From: Sthenelais limicola | Lineage: Eukaryota; Annelida; Polychaeta; Phyllodocida; Sigalionidae | Reading direction: 5' to 3' | Length of the DNA stretch: 64,000 nt | Assembly (NCBI GenBank): GCA_942159475.1 | Contig: OW804096.1 | Location: 10,713,871-10,777,870 of the forward strand | In this document: positions 31,253 to 42,831 of the stretch, one piece after another | How the letters are laid out: each line of letters begins with the position of its first letter | Numbering within the stretch: the stretch's first letter is position 1 | Program-made: the position numbers and the translations under genes | Notes under the pieces: generated by a model | Told to the model about the DNA's origin: nothing | Seen by the model: the letters and a program-made list of their open reading frames with translations, nothing else | Databases searched by the model: none

Positions 31253-31657
31253 TTTAGATTAAATACGTTGTGGTAAACGGTGCCTTTGCAGTGTATTTGT
31301 ACCTTTCTCTTGGCATTTTGGTCCAAAATAAAATACAGCAGATAGGAACTATATTAATGGGATATCTAGGATAACCTTTAACAGCATCAATTCCACATAC
31401 CTTATAGACCTACATAGAGAAATAAGGGAAAAAGGTCTTGGATTAGTTCAGAAGGATATATTCCTCTTCAGCCACATCAGCAAGTTCTAATGCATTGTCT
31501 TGGGACGCTTGACATACACTCAGCGGCTAATGTTGAGGTATGGTTGCTTCGGCTAGATCTCTAGAAGGCATTTCTCTACAGCTCTCATAGATGCTTAGGT
31601 ATTGCACTAGAGGTGAAATAAGGAGCATAGAGTATTGCAACAACCTTTGGGAATTAA

Positions 31658-32197
31658 AGGCATACGCCACCGTCATATGCACTGCTGCGGGCGGGAGTTC
31701 AAGGAACTAATGCATGGAAAATAAGGATTCACAGTATTTTCTTCAAACTTTGTCAAGAGAAAGAACATGGTTGGGTGATAACAAAAAGCAAAAAAATGGA
31801 TTTCACCACATTTTTTTTATAATTTTTGGGACCTTACTTAATGTCCCTTACCCTTTCCACAAGGTTTAGAGGTCTCCAACTTTTTTTCGACCCTGGTAAG
31901 GTATGATTTTTTTTGTTTAATTTATGAGATATGACCTCAAATAAATGTATAGAAAGTCTAAACTAATTTGGACGGTATTTTTTTATTATTCCATAAAACG
32001 TGAAAAAAAGCCACATTTTCTCATAGAGACCCATAGTAAAGCACTTTTTTTTCAAGTCACCCTTAAAAAAAAACAAGTGGGGTAACATATCATTTTTTTT
32101 TCATTTATTTATTTCTTCAGTAGTAAGGAACACTCCCTGAAAGTTTTATGGCATTCGGACTGGTCGGTTTTTTTTCATTGAACTGTCCTGTATACCT
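31658..32197. mobile_element. 540-bp element flanked by TTAA
   Basis: Inverted ends AGGCATAC and GTATACCT abut TTAA on both sides (31,654-31,657 and 32,198-32,201). A TTAA duplication is diagnostic of piggyBac-type insertion, although TTAA also occurs often by chance in AT-rich DNA. The interior has long T tracts and no coding frame. Confidence 0.55.
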
Positions 32198-32508
32198 TTA
32201 AGTACCTCTAAGGACATAATGGGGGAAATCACCAGACCATGTATACAGTCGGCAAAACTGATTATGGTATGAGTCTTGAACAAATGTTTAGCATATTTCT
32301 ACATTTTATAGTAGAGTGGACACAATATCTTATGTCATATTCATAGGTAATCCCAGTTTCAATAGTAGCAATGAATAAAGATAATTTAAACAACAGAAAC
32401 CTCTGTTTCTCTTAGCCATGTAAAGGGCGACCTAGCGTCAGGAGGAATCTTTTAAGTTAATTTTGTTATATAAAATATGTTTTGAAAATAATAAGTAATA
32501 TCTATTGA

Positions 32509-32741
32509 TCATACATTATCGCTGGTAAATGACCTATAGTCCTGATGCATGTTTTCACCCCTACGTGCATCATGGGGAGCTCGGATTCCTCTTGAAATCC
32601 AATGACTCTGTCTTGAAATTGCTCGGATCTGCTCCTTTGCCTGGTCGTGGCAATCAGCTTCCTCTCTTTGTATAAGCTCACTTAAAGCACGGATTACAGA
32701 GCGTTTGTCTTGAGATTCAAGTTCAACAAAGGAGCAATGGA
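32509..32741 (-). CDS. Candidate terminal exon, unrecognised protein
   Basis: Open for 77 codons after a plausible acceptor (CTAATTGCATTCTCTAG) and ending at a TGA at 32,509. The other two frames are blocked. The sequence is charged and helix-prone (ELESQDKRSVIRALSELIQR, then EEADCHDQAKEQIRAISRQ), and ends RGENMHQDYRSFTSDNV. There is no in-frame ATG at the start, so it would be the last exon of a minus-strand gene whose upstream exons lie at higher coordinates and were not found. Family unknown. Confidence 0.45.
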
Positions 32742-32759
32742 CTAGAGAATGCAATTAGA

Positions 32760-33575
32760 GAATCAATGAGAACAACTTAAAAGAGAAGATCTTTGAGGCT
32801 TTTATTGTCTTTGTATCGTTCTGTATTGGGAGGCTTTGGAAGCGACTTGTCTCTAAGAGTCTTCACTAATTAGCTCAGAGTGTTAACACCGACTGAGATC
32901 TGTCATTTCTTTATGCTACTTTTGTCCGTCTTTTCCTGCTGCTATGAGAAAGGGAAATTATTTTCCTTCCTAAAATATCTAAGTTTATTTAATCAAGTGA
33001 GGATTTGGGGTGGGATAATTTGGGTCTGTTGTGGCTGATATCTCAGATTATTTTATTATGTTTTGCGGGTTAAGACAAAGTGCTATGCTTATGTGCAACT
33101 TTTCATTGGGAAAATATGAATCCGAGCAGATGTGGGTCAAACTAGATAGTTGCTGTACGATATCGTTTGAAATCATTTGTGTTAAATAGTTGAATAAGGG
33201 CTACTTGTGGCCAAATAGGGTGGAACGCCATTCCGAGGCCAATTGTTGAAATAATGTTGTTTCTTAAGTTCGAAGATTTTGAAAATATAATTTTATCACA
33301 GGACAGATGTACCATTTCCTTGTGCTACTTGGGAAAAGTCTTGATCTCGTAAAAATAGTTTGATTAAATTGGAAAACTGAATTTTATTGAGGTAAAAAGA
33401 TTGATATATTTTGATACACATTGATCCTAAACGTTATATATGCTTATTCATTAATATTTGATATCTTTTGTGATTTGTTGGACAATTTTGGAATTGAACT
33501 TTGCCCATTTCTTAAGAGATGTATGAAGGAGTAGACGTGAGTATTATATTTTACCAAGATTAGATTTGGGTGACC
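32760..33575. other. No feature recognised
   Basis: AT-rich. Any upstream exons of the minus-strand frame at 32.5-32.7 kb should lie here or beyond, but I cannot pick one out. Confidence 0.35.
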
Positions 33576-33576
33576 T

Positions 33577-33990
33577 AATATGTGATGTGTTTCAGGAAAA
33601 TGAGTCATAAGTCGCAAAATTGATATTACATTTTTTCAAAGTGTTTTTTCACAAGATCATATTATTGGAATGTTCTGATATTTAGGGAGTCTTTTACTCA
33701 TACCTATATCAATCGATGTATCAAATTTCAGGATAATCTATGTAGTATATCCTTTAGTTTTAAAGGTCCTCATATGGACTAAATTTAGGTAATTTACTGT
33801 CTATTCACCCCCAGGAATATTGGAAACTTTTTTTTTCAAAAACGAAAATATCAAACTTAAATCTAGAAAAACTTATGAGATTATTGGACTGTTTACTATC
33901 ATTGGAATCAGCTTGATCTCATCTTTTCAAATATAATGGTATCTCAAAATCTATTTTTTGCGACTTATGACTCATTTTCCTAAAACAGAT
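33577..33990 (-). mobile_element. MITE-B, full length
   Basis: Left end TATGTGATGTGTTTCAGG and right end GACTCATTTTCCTAAAACAG. It ends just before the LINE 3' part. Confidence 0.85.
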
Positions 33991-34049
33991 ACCCTCTATA
34001 TACCCTCGCTGTTACCTTGCTCCAACCGCCATGTCCGCCTGCTTACTTA

Positions 34050-34968
34050 CTTACTAACATATATCTAACTTGTATTTTGCAGGTGAGTTTACCGCACTCG
34101 TCCATGCCCGATTTAAGATTACATTTTGTGGATTAAACCACAACAAATCAGGTACACATACATACATTGTTTAAGGATTGTCAGGAGTGTTAGGATCAGA
34201 GAGCAGAAAATCACAAATGTAGAGTTACATAACTCATGTAAATTACTGCCTCTGTGCTACAGGAGGCTTCAGAGGAATTATAACCTGTTTTGGATGGAAA
34301 GGGGTGCGCAGGATGCCCGCATGCATGGATATGGCATGTGGGATCCTGCGCGACTCCAAGTACTCCACTGGAGGAAAGAGAGTATTAGGAGATGTAGTTT
34401 AGCAAGAGTCAGGAGCTTATGGAATCTACTTCCTATTAATACTAGACAGATTGATGAAAAGAAAGCTTTCTCTGTTGCCATAAAGAAAACTATGAAAGAA
34501 TTGTATAATAATACTCAGGACATCTGGGCTGTGAATGAGCAGGAAATCGGTAACTATTATGTAGAAATGAGGATTGTTGAACATGGTATATGTTAAGCTG
34601 TAGAGCTATCCCTTGTATATGTAAATTGCACACATGGATATTGGTTGACTGTGTGTATTGAGAATGACTTTTTGGTAGTATTTTGATTGTATGTACTTGG
34701 TGGGACTTTTTGGTAACGAACCGAACGGACTGTTGATGTAGAGAGATGCGTCGGTGACAGTTTTTAAATTATATATTGCTCTTAGCTTGTATAGTGATAA
34801 CTTGTAGTATAAAGTAAGTCGATAGAAGACGAGAATGATCTGGATATGATATTTGTAATGTTTATTATTAGTAATACCTTCAGTGATGACTGAGACTAAA
34901 TGTATCTGATATATAATGTTTTCCGCTGAATAAAAATCGTTAAATACAAATACATACAACACATAGTC
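34050..34968 (+). mobile_element. Non-LTR retrotransposon 3' end
   Basis: A truncated LINE. It comprises the C-terminal part of the reverse-transcriptase ORF (34,126-34,596), a 360-bp 3' UTR and a terminal AATAAA at 34,929 followed by an AAATAC-type tail. The 5' part of the element is missing, as expected for incomplete reverse transcription. Confidence 0.6.
34126..34596 (+). pseudogene. C-terminal fragment of a LINE reverse transcriptase
   Basis: The 156-codon frame has the layout of the region after the catalytic domain in many LINE ORF2 proteins: LHNSCKLLPLCYRRLQRNY, then a basic stretch, then SLARVRSLWNLLPINTRQI, followed by KKAFSVAIKKTMKELYNN. The R.WN.LP motif about 40 residues from the end is a familiar feature of this tail. 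The catalytic FADD-type motif is not present because the copy is 5'-truncated. The true N-terminus is unknown; the first in-frame ATG is not significant. Confidence 0.6.
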
Positions 34969-35107
34969 AATGCATAAGCTGGGTATTACTTATAGGTTGC
35001 TCCAACCTTTCCTGCTAATAACACAATGACTCTCCCATCCACCCCTCATCCCAATCCTCATCTCATTAACATCATCCCCCTTATATAACCAAACTGTCTA
35101 CACTTGC

Positions 35108-35381
35108 ATAGGGGACTTGCATGTCTCACAGCGCATGTCTACTGCAGTGCATGCTGGGATGGATTCTGATGAAATCTGACATAGGCTACACATATTTGGC
35201 AACATTTTATCGGAAATTGCGAGAATGTTTTCACCTATATCATAGCTTGTATAAATCATCTATGAAAACCAAATACATGATGGGAAAGATGGAGACTCGT
35301 GTTATGGAAACATGCATAACACATGGATAATAATTCCATGCGAATCAAGATTCAAAATAGTGGCTATACAACTCCTCTATT
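35108..35381 (+). mobile_element. Family D element, nearly full length
   Basis: Left end AGGGGACTTGCATGTCTCAC, then GCGCATGTCTACTGCAGTGC, right end ATAGTGGCTATACAACTCCT. About 70 bp shorter than the 19,861 copy owing to an internal deletion. Confidence 0.8.
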
Positions 35382-35444
35382 ATAAGACCCCATGATTCAA
35401 ACACTTCTTTATCGTTAAAATTGAAATTGTCAGAATTTCAGGGT

Positions 35445-35536
35445 GTGGTGGAAGATCGGGAAAGCCCGAGCCACATTAATAGCATGGCATATAGCAACCA
35501 TTAACCTGAATAAAATTCGTTTTAAAAAAAATAAAA
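35445..35536 (+). mobile_element. Retrotransposon 3' tail
   Basis: Ends CTGAATAAAATTCGTTTT followed by an A-rich tail. The CTGAATAAAA.TCGTT end also closes the LINE at 34,968, suggesting a second, shorter copy of a related element. Confidence 0.4.
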
Positions 35537-35831
35537 ATGATAATGAAGGCATACTGCATGCAAAAGTGTGCAAGCTGCATTAATTACCAGAATAGTAAAA
35601 TACTGTTTTGTAAAATGTATGGATGGATAATTCCAGAACTTAGGCAAATTAAAGGAATTGCTAATGCACTACACCGACATGAAGGAACCGAATACTATTT
35701 ACGCCCGGAGTGTAAATTGACTGTTGCTTTGATGTTAGAGTACAGGTAGATCATCTGTGTTGTCTTATGAGACGATATCTGGGTTAATTGAACATTTTTT
35801 ATCAGACATCCACTGTTACACAATCATGTGC

Positions 35832-35895
35832 AATAGGGGGTTTGCATAGCCGCCATTTTGAATCTTGATTCGCATGGAATTATGGGACTAACTCA
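35832..35895 (-). mobile_element. Family D end fragment
   Basis: AGGGGGTTTGCATAGCCGCC followed by ATTCGCATGGAATTATGGG. Only one terminus is present, 70 bp before a full copy in the same orientation. Confidence 0.75.
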
Positions 35896-35966
35896 TACCA
35901 CAATTGATTTTGCCGACATGTACATCGTATTGTGATTTCCCCCATTATATCCTTAGAGGTACTTAA

Positions 35967-36309
35967 TAAGGGATTTGCATAGCCGCCATTTTGAATCTTG
36001 ATTCGCATGGAATTATGGGACTAATGGTACTGTCTAAAACCTATATAAAACATGTCATGTTTAGCATGGACTATTTATCAGTGTTCTAATGTCAATATCC
36101 ATGTGTTATACACATTTCCATGGCCCCATCTTTCCCATCATGCATTTGGTTTTCATAGATCATTTATACAAGCTGTGATATTGTTGAAAACATTCTTGCA
36201 ATTTTCGATAGAAATGTTGCCAAATGTTTGTGTGTCAGATTTTATCCGAATCCATCTCAGAATGCACTGTGACAGGCATGCGCAGTGGCACCTGCAACTC
36301 CCCTATTAG
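35967..36309 (-). mobile_element. Family D element, full length
   Basis: Begins AAGGGATTTGCATAGCCGCC and ends CATGCGCAGTGGCACCTGCA then ACTCCCCTATTAGG. Together with the neighbouring fragment it forms a direct-repeat pair of family D ends. Confidence 0.85.
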
Positions 36310-36632
36310 GTTTTCTTAGCTATAGCAATTACCTAACTTAAATTTTAAAGTGAACAACTACAATCAGAGATTCTGTAGCAGCCGAAAATATAAAAAATAT
36401 GGATGGACTTTAATTGAATTATAGATGATAGATGATCATAACGTCAATTAACTGAATAAATATTTTTAAAAACAAAATATGATTCCAGTATGCTCATCCT
36501 TTACACCCTTAATTACTTTTGACCCATTAACCAAGCATCTAAAAACAATATGCAAATGCGCAAGAAAAGAGCTTCACAGTGAGGTCACTGTTACAATAAA
36601 TGATGTCTTTGCAAAGTTCATATTGTAAAGGA

Positions 36633-36880
36633 TATATGGGTAAGATTTTCAGAAAATGTACAATTCATCTTCTCCAGTCCTCTCAAATAATTCAAATTTG
36701 AGACGAAAACAAAGTTTACAATGAAGTTCAACCTAACCAAACAGAGTGCTAGAATCAATGCAATGCCAAATATACTCAAATTTACCTAGTATTGACGAAA
36801 TTGCAGCCTAATTCAGCAGAATTAACTAAATGTGTACAGCTGCCAATTGTACATTTTCTGAAAATCTTACCCATATATAT
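36633..36880 (+). mobile_element. MITE-A copy 10, subfamily I
   Basis: Termini TATATGGGTAAGATTTTCAG and CTGAAAATCTTACCCATATA carry the same compensating C-to-A/G-to-T change on both sides, so the inverted repeat is perfectly matched. Confidence 0.9.
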
Positions 36881-37284
36881 ATATATATCCTGTGCTTTGT
36901 TATGACCTGATATGGTATTCTACATATCTGGTTGTGTCTAATCTTGAAGTCAATTTCTTGGGTCCACACTCTATAGTGATTATTCCTTGTAATTTTGAAT
37001 TTGAATTGTATTGTATTCCACCATATTGCATATATCCTAATTCTTGTCAATCGTTGTTATTTCTCTAAACATGTGAAGCAGGGCCACACTACTGTAAATG
37101 ATTATCCCTAGCTTAATGTAGCTTAATGGAGTATTCCACATGCTTTCCTACAATTATGGGTGGATCTTTTTGTATATCCTGGGCCCATTAGAACACCCTG
37201 CTGTTATCGGAAATGTGTTCCCAGTATGAAGAACATTAATAATAATAAAAAAAAATGTACATACTGAGCAGAATATTGGTGGTC

Positions 37285-37465
37285 TTGGGTATGACCATAA
37301 AGTGCCTTTCTGTCTCTTTTCTCTGTCTCTCTCTCCCTTCTTCCCTATCTCTATTTCCTGGGTATGATCATAAACTGCCTCCCTCTCAGCTCTCCCGCCC
37401 TTGATATAACCATATTAAATGTGTTTATAAGGGCATAAAGCAACCAATCTCACTCACTTACTCCT
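37285..37465 (+). repeat. Composite C, unexpanded copy
   Basis: One module 1 (GGGTATGACCATAAAGTGCC) and one module 2 (CCCGCCCTTGATATAACC to CAACCAATCTCACTCAC). Confidence 0.85.
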
Positions 37466-37527
37466 ACCCAAAACATTATCGTTTCTTTTTCACCGGGTCC
37501 ACCCCAGCCACCCCCTTCCCACTCTAT

Positions 37528-37943
37528 ATGTGATGTGTTTCAAGAAAATGAGTCATAAGTCGCAAAAAATAGATTTTGAGATACCAGTATATTTGAAAAG
37601 ATGAGATCAAGCTGAATCCAGTGATAGTAAACAGTCTAATAATCTCATGAGTATTTTTCGATTTTAAGTTTGATATTTTCGTTTTTGAAAAAAAGAGTTT
37701 TCAATATTTCTGGGGGTGAATAAACAGTAAAGTAACTAAATGTAGTCCATATGGGAACCTTCAAAACTAAAGGATTATACTACATAGATTGTCCTGAAAT
37801 GTAATACATCGATTAATATAGGTATAAGTGATGAACTCTCCAAAAATCAGAACATTTGAATAATCTGATCTTGTGAAAAAAAACACTTTGAAAAATATAA
37901 ATTTGGCGACTTATGACTTATTTTCCTGAAACACATCACATAT
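37528..37943 (+). mobile_element. MITE-B, full length
   Basis: Both long inverted termini are present (TATATGTGATGTGTTTCAAG and CCTGAAACACATCACATATA). It lies about 65 bp beyond composite C. Confidence 0.85.
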
Positions 37944-38137
37944 ATATACTGTACGGTCCATACTTCCCCCACACCCCAGTCACGTTTGCGACTACATATC
38001 TATAGCATGTAGGGCAATGGCACTCACACATGACCTGAGAGGGTAGGCCTAATGAGGAGGAGCTGGATGACGGGAGGACAGACTTAAGTGAGCCTGGGGA
38101 CATGTCTAATTTCCCCATACTACTTGCTCCTCCTTGC

Positions 38138-38384
38138 TATATGGGTCAGATTTTCAAAGAATGTACAATTGGCAGCTCTACACATTTAGGGACTTCTGCT
38201 AAATTAAGCTGAAAAATTAAGAATACCGGGTATATCTGTGTATATTTGGTATCGCATTGATTTAGAGTATCAGTTCTGTTATGTTAAACTGCATTTTGAA
38301 GCTCATTTCTGTCTTAAATGTGGGTTATTTGAGAGGATTGGTGAAGGCGAATTGTACATTTTCTGAAAATCTGACCCATATATT
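38138..38384 (-). mobile_element. MITE-A copy 11, subfamily II
   Basis: Both termini intact. Interior TATCAGTTCTGTTATGTTAA and TTTTGAAGCTCATTTCTGTC mark subfamily II. Confidence 0.9.
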
Positions 38385-38530
38385 TACGTGCTTGGGCCCT
38401 CTATGGGCCTGTTGCATCAGAAACTTACTTAGGATCTTGGATAAACTTTATTTTCTTTCGTGGGAAGGAAATAACTGAAGGAATAATGTGGGGCCACTGT
38501 TAGTGCATAGTCTCTTTGCTAAATAGGGAC

Positions 38531-38904
38531 ATTTAGCAACCACAACGCTAACGCTAACGCTAACGCTAACGTAAACGCTAATTTCTCATGATATGGTGGG
38601 CCGTACATATTGGCAGGATTCAATCAGTTTTAGAGGTGGAGAGGTGTTTTCAGAGGGCAAAAAAACATACAATTTCATGAAGGTGAGCAGTGTGTTACAC
38701 CTGAATACAAAGAAAAACACCTACGCTCATTTGTACATAAAAATGAAATTACAATTGACCATTATTTTAGCGTGAAATAAACATACGTTGGGAACGTATT
38801 GACCCACCTCTTAGCGTAATTGACGTCTATATCTCAGCTAGCATGCTAAGACGTTAACGTTAGTGTTAGCGTTAGTGTTAGCGTTAGCGTTGTGGTTGCT
38901 AAAT
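38531..38904. mobile_element. 374-bp TIR element with GTTAGC hexamer ends
   Basis: ATTTAGCAACCACAACGCTA starts the element and its inverse closes it. Both arms continue into tandem hexamers, AACGCT on the left and GTTAGC/GTTAGT on the right, so the inverted repeat is itself a microsatellite. No target duplication is evident and there is no coding capacity. Confidence 0.7.
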
Positions 38905-39143
38905 CAGCCTTATATCTCAATTACGTAACCGTATCCGTATCTCTCTTGTGTATTACGTCGCATTTTTATGTATAAAACAACATTGTGAGGTGAAATATGT
39001 TGTTTGATTCATTACGTTACGTTTCTCACGTCATGCTTTGCTGAAACTCTTTCTCCCTTTCAGCAATTGTTTGTATATCAGAGATACGGATACGTTTACG
39101 TTTACGTATATAGGTTAGACTTGCTGAACCTCCCTAATGTCAA

Positions 39144-39405
39144 TATATGGGTCAGATTTTCAGAAAATGTTCAATTGGCAGCTGTACACTTTTAGTAAAT
39201 TCTGTTAAATTTGATGAATACTGGGAATATGTATGTACATTTGGGATCGCATTGGTTTAAAGTATCAGTTCAAATGTACATTTAGTAAATTCTGCTATCT
39301 GTTTGGTAAGGTTGAACTGTATTTTGAACTTTATTTACGTCTAAAATTTGGGTTATTTGAGAAGATTGGTGAAGTTTAATTGTACATTTTCTGAAAATCT
39401 GACCC
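39144..39405 (-). mobile_element. MITE-A copy 12, chimeric
   Basis: Both termini present. The ACA.TTTAGTAAATTCTG block occurs twice (at 39,186 and 39,281). The left part is subfamily II-like and the right part subfamily I-like, suggesting template switching or gene conversion between copies. Confidence 0.8.
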
Positions 39406-42400
39406 TCGTACACTCTTTACTCGTCCTGTAGGCAGCCATATGCTTTTTACCCACCCACCCTCCCCAACATCTCCAGCCCATCTCTTTGCACGTAATGTTG
39501 GGTTATTACAGCTATGACGAGAGCCTATAATAACCCTGACATTCCCTTATGAGGAGGAAATGGAGGAGTTGCTCCTTATAGAGAGAAGTGAGCATGTAGC
39601 TTGGGGAAGTGCTGATGAGCAGCAAACCCAAATATTGGCCTCATCATTCTCTCTGCATCACATGGATAGTGTCCTGTCTATGTGTGTATAGACATCTCCC
39701 TGGAGATTAGGCACCCCTGTCAGACCAATGTAAGGGGGGTGCGGCTCTGGGTACTGTTTCATAAAGAATGAGACATAGCAAGATTTATTTTGAAAATTTG
39801 TGAAGGCTGTTCAAATGTTACAAAGAATGTCCCAATCTGGCATTTCATAATGTAGGACATTCGCAGGAACGTTCATATTTCGGGAACATTCACGGGAACA
39901 TTCATATTTCGGGAACATTCGTGGGAACATTCGGTGACAGGACTGGCCATGCCTATTGTCTTATTACATAATAACCATAAAAACAGACAGGGAGGCGTCA
40001 TGGGCTGAGAGGGATAGAGAGTGTACATTAACTGCTTGCTGAGAATGTACTCAAAGGTGCTACAAATGTTCTCAAAGTCGCTACAAATGTTCTCAAAGTC
40101 GCTACAAATGTTCTCAATGTGACCGTGAATCTTATCAACTCTGATAAGATTCTCAACTTTGATTATGAAACGGAATTTGTCCCAAATGGGATGTTTTTCT
40201 ACTTAATTCCTATGTCCCTGATTTTGAAACAGGGCTCTGGCCAATGTTCTAGGAGGTAGGCCTATAGGGGTGGTGGATAATGAGTTTGTGGTGACTCTGG
40301 TGACAAGATACTTTGGGAAATAACAAAAGGGAAATAACTGACAATAGTCCCTACCCATGAATAACTTATCAATACATGTTTGTTTTAATTGTTATTGTAA
40401 GCTCTCATACATGTATGATATTTCCAGCCTATGTCTATGTTTACAAAAACGTTACCTTGATATACACCTTCATTACAACATCAATTAGAAGCAGATCATA
40501 CACGATTAACTATATCTATATATAATAAATTATGTCCCTATCGAACATCTACCAATAATCCTTATTTACTTTGAGAATAATCACTGGTACACCCTTATTT
40601 TTTACGTAAGGACCATATTGATATACAGCATGTTTTGGGGATTTTACATGTAATAAGATAAGAAAATGAAGACAGATTGGTGACGGACATTTTTTATCAA
40701 TTATGGGTGAGGCGCCGTGTACATAATTGGAGAGACCAAAATCTTGGTTATTTCTGATTGCTCTTATATCAAAATTCCTAGTTTGTCCATGTATATGAAT
40801 GATTGCCTGACAAATAACTACACCCAAAAAGAAAGCCCCCCCAAAATAGCCCAGCCCCACACCACACACACCGAGAGTGTCAATATGTCCCTTCCTCTGT
40901 GAAGAACTTACTCATTTGGAAGATGTTTTTCACCTCGTTTGATTTTAACACTGTTCTCATCAATGGTACGGTCCAAACAAGATATAACCTAATCTCCTCA
41001 CTAACCTTATGACAACAATTAATGATTTGAAGCCCCTCTTTCATGTCTAATCAACTTTAACATAGAATTCACCAATAGTCCGGTGCAAACAAAACGAAGT
41101 CTCTCTCACAGCAAGAGGTTTTTCTTCTACTATGTATGTTTTTTTTGTTGTTTTTTTTATCTGCTATCCTATGTACATAATCAATTCTTAACCCAGGCTG
41201 GGTTCCACCGGAATATCCTACTCCTCTTGAAGGTGATGTACCCAGTGAAAATAAAATCTTTAAAAAAAAAGAAAAAGAACTTACTCATGTCTCTCCTCGC
41301 TCGCAGGAAAGTGAGCAGACAGTCCGTGTTGGAAAGTTTGAAACCCAAATATTGGCCTTGTTCTCTATGCTTCTCTGAACTTTATAACAGCAGGTGGTTA
41401 TAGACATCTACAGTGCATGATGGCAAAAGTGAAAATACATTTCTACGGACTTTGGAGGGGCTATAGATAGTATATCTTGGGCGGTCTTGGGTCCATATAA
41501 CCGCATTAGCCATGGGCTTAAGGTATTAATTCTCCGTTGATTGGCTAAATAAGAGCCATAAAAGTTTTTAAATATCAATCAAATATCAAATTAATCCCCA
41601 TTTTGAGCCTGCTTGTGCACAGTTCAGACATTAGACTTAAGTTATGCACCACAAAGAGCACCAGCAGCTCTCCAATGTCGGTCTTTAATCTCTAACTTAA
41701 CTAAGCATTATTCTCAAATTGTGTAACTAGATTACTTAAATAATCCCTCATCATAAATGTATCTAATTATTTATGACATAGCCTTGTCAAAACTCACCCC
41801 AGTACCCAGTCTATCAATAGTTAGTTATAGCTTTTGGTTTTTTTTATTATTCATTTAAGACCAATAGATATTTAACAGTTACATACAAGTAGCACTGACC
41901 TTGTTCTGTCCCAATTTCAGAACTAAAAAATAAACGACCCATAAACAGGAGATTACACAACTTACAGCCTACTTTATACTAGATACATTTTGTTTAATAA
42001 CGTGGCCAAATCAGAATATGCCTCTACTTTCCTGTTATCACTCTCCCTGACCGCCCCCCCCCTAACACCCCCACCCCCATTCCCCTCCAATTCTTATCTG
42101 GATGCCTGAAAACAGTGTATAGAAAACCTTGCAGAGAAGTAGAGTGCCTTCACATGGGAAGAGTACACATACAAGGCTGAAGTCTTTGAGGGTCTTTGTG
42201 AATAGCACTACATACTCTCCCTGTGCATATATAGTAATTGGATGGACTGTGAATTACTTCCTCCTACAGAAGCTCACTTTTAAACATCAAGTACTTTACA
42301 CTACTACAGATGTAAGAAAACGGTAATGCTCATGTGGATGCCACTCAGTAAAGCAAAACTTCATATATAGTGAAAAAACAATCAAGGTTTATCCGAAATC

Positions 42401-42473
42401 TGTCACGTTATATGTCTTATATTGACTGATGTTTCAAACTCTTCATTCTAATCTAAAGGGAATGTCTCAAAGT
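39406..42473. other. Mostly unassigned; short tandem repeats
   Basis: At 39,870-39,935 a 29-bp unit (GAACATTCATATTTCGGG) is duplicated. At 40,050-40,122 a 21-bp unit (CTCAAAGTCGCTACAAATGT plus T) is repeated three times. At 41,160-41,280 a sequence ending AAAATAAAATCTTT and an A-rich tail looks like a retrotransposon 3' end. Frames of 61-106 codons here show no protein-like features. Confidence 0.4.
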
Positions 42474-42719
42474 CATATGGGTTAGATTTTCAGAAATTGT
42501 ACAATTGGCAGCTCTACACCTTTAATAAATTCTGCTAAATTAGGCTGAAATTTGGTCAATTTTAGGTAAATTCGAGTATATTTGGCATTGCATTAATTCT
42601 AGCAATCTGTTTGGTTAGGTTGAACTGCATTTTGAACGTTATTTTCGTCAAAAATTTGGGTAATTTATTAAGAATGGTGAAGTTGAATTGTACATTTTCT
42701 GAAAATCTGACCCATATAT
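42474..42719 (-). mobile_element. MITE-A copy 13, subfamily I
   Basis: Both termini (CATATGGGTTAGATTTTCAG and AAAATCTGACCCATATATG) and a standard interior. Confidence 0.9.
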
Positions 42720-42831
42720 GTCTCAAATAATCCAAAAGGGGGCATATATAGGATGTACAATATTTTCACTTTCCACCCTTGAAAACTTTGTTCTCTTAGG
42801 TGCGCATCCTCATGTGATAAGCAATATAAGA

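Larger units (their letters stand above)
21932..31293. mobile_element. Candidate 9.4-kb element with CACTGCAA ends
   Basis: The left boundary CACTGCAAGTGAAACCG and the right boundary GGTGCCTTTGCAGTG are inverted over ATACACTGCAA. The first and last 200 bp share subterminal words on opposite strands: CTAAACGTT.TTGAA, TTGAAGACG, CGTTTA and ACCGT. TA flanks both ends. CACTGCAA ends and a 2-3 bp target duplication are known for animal EnSpm/CACTA elements, so that group is a guess. Inside lie coding-like minus-strand exons (25.2-26.35 kb), a minus-strand ORF (30.3-30.45 kb), a foldback and a younger inserted element at 28,804-29,883. The two halves could also be unrelated copies, and no transposase was identified. 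Confidence 0.4.

Noticed and set aside
40549..40869. 106-codon minus-strand frame
   Set aside because: Longest non-repeat frame in its region but with no domain, poor composition and no flanking splice signals.
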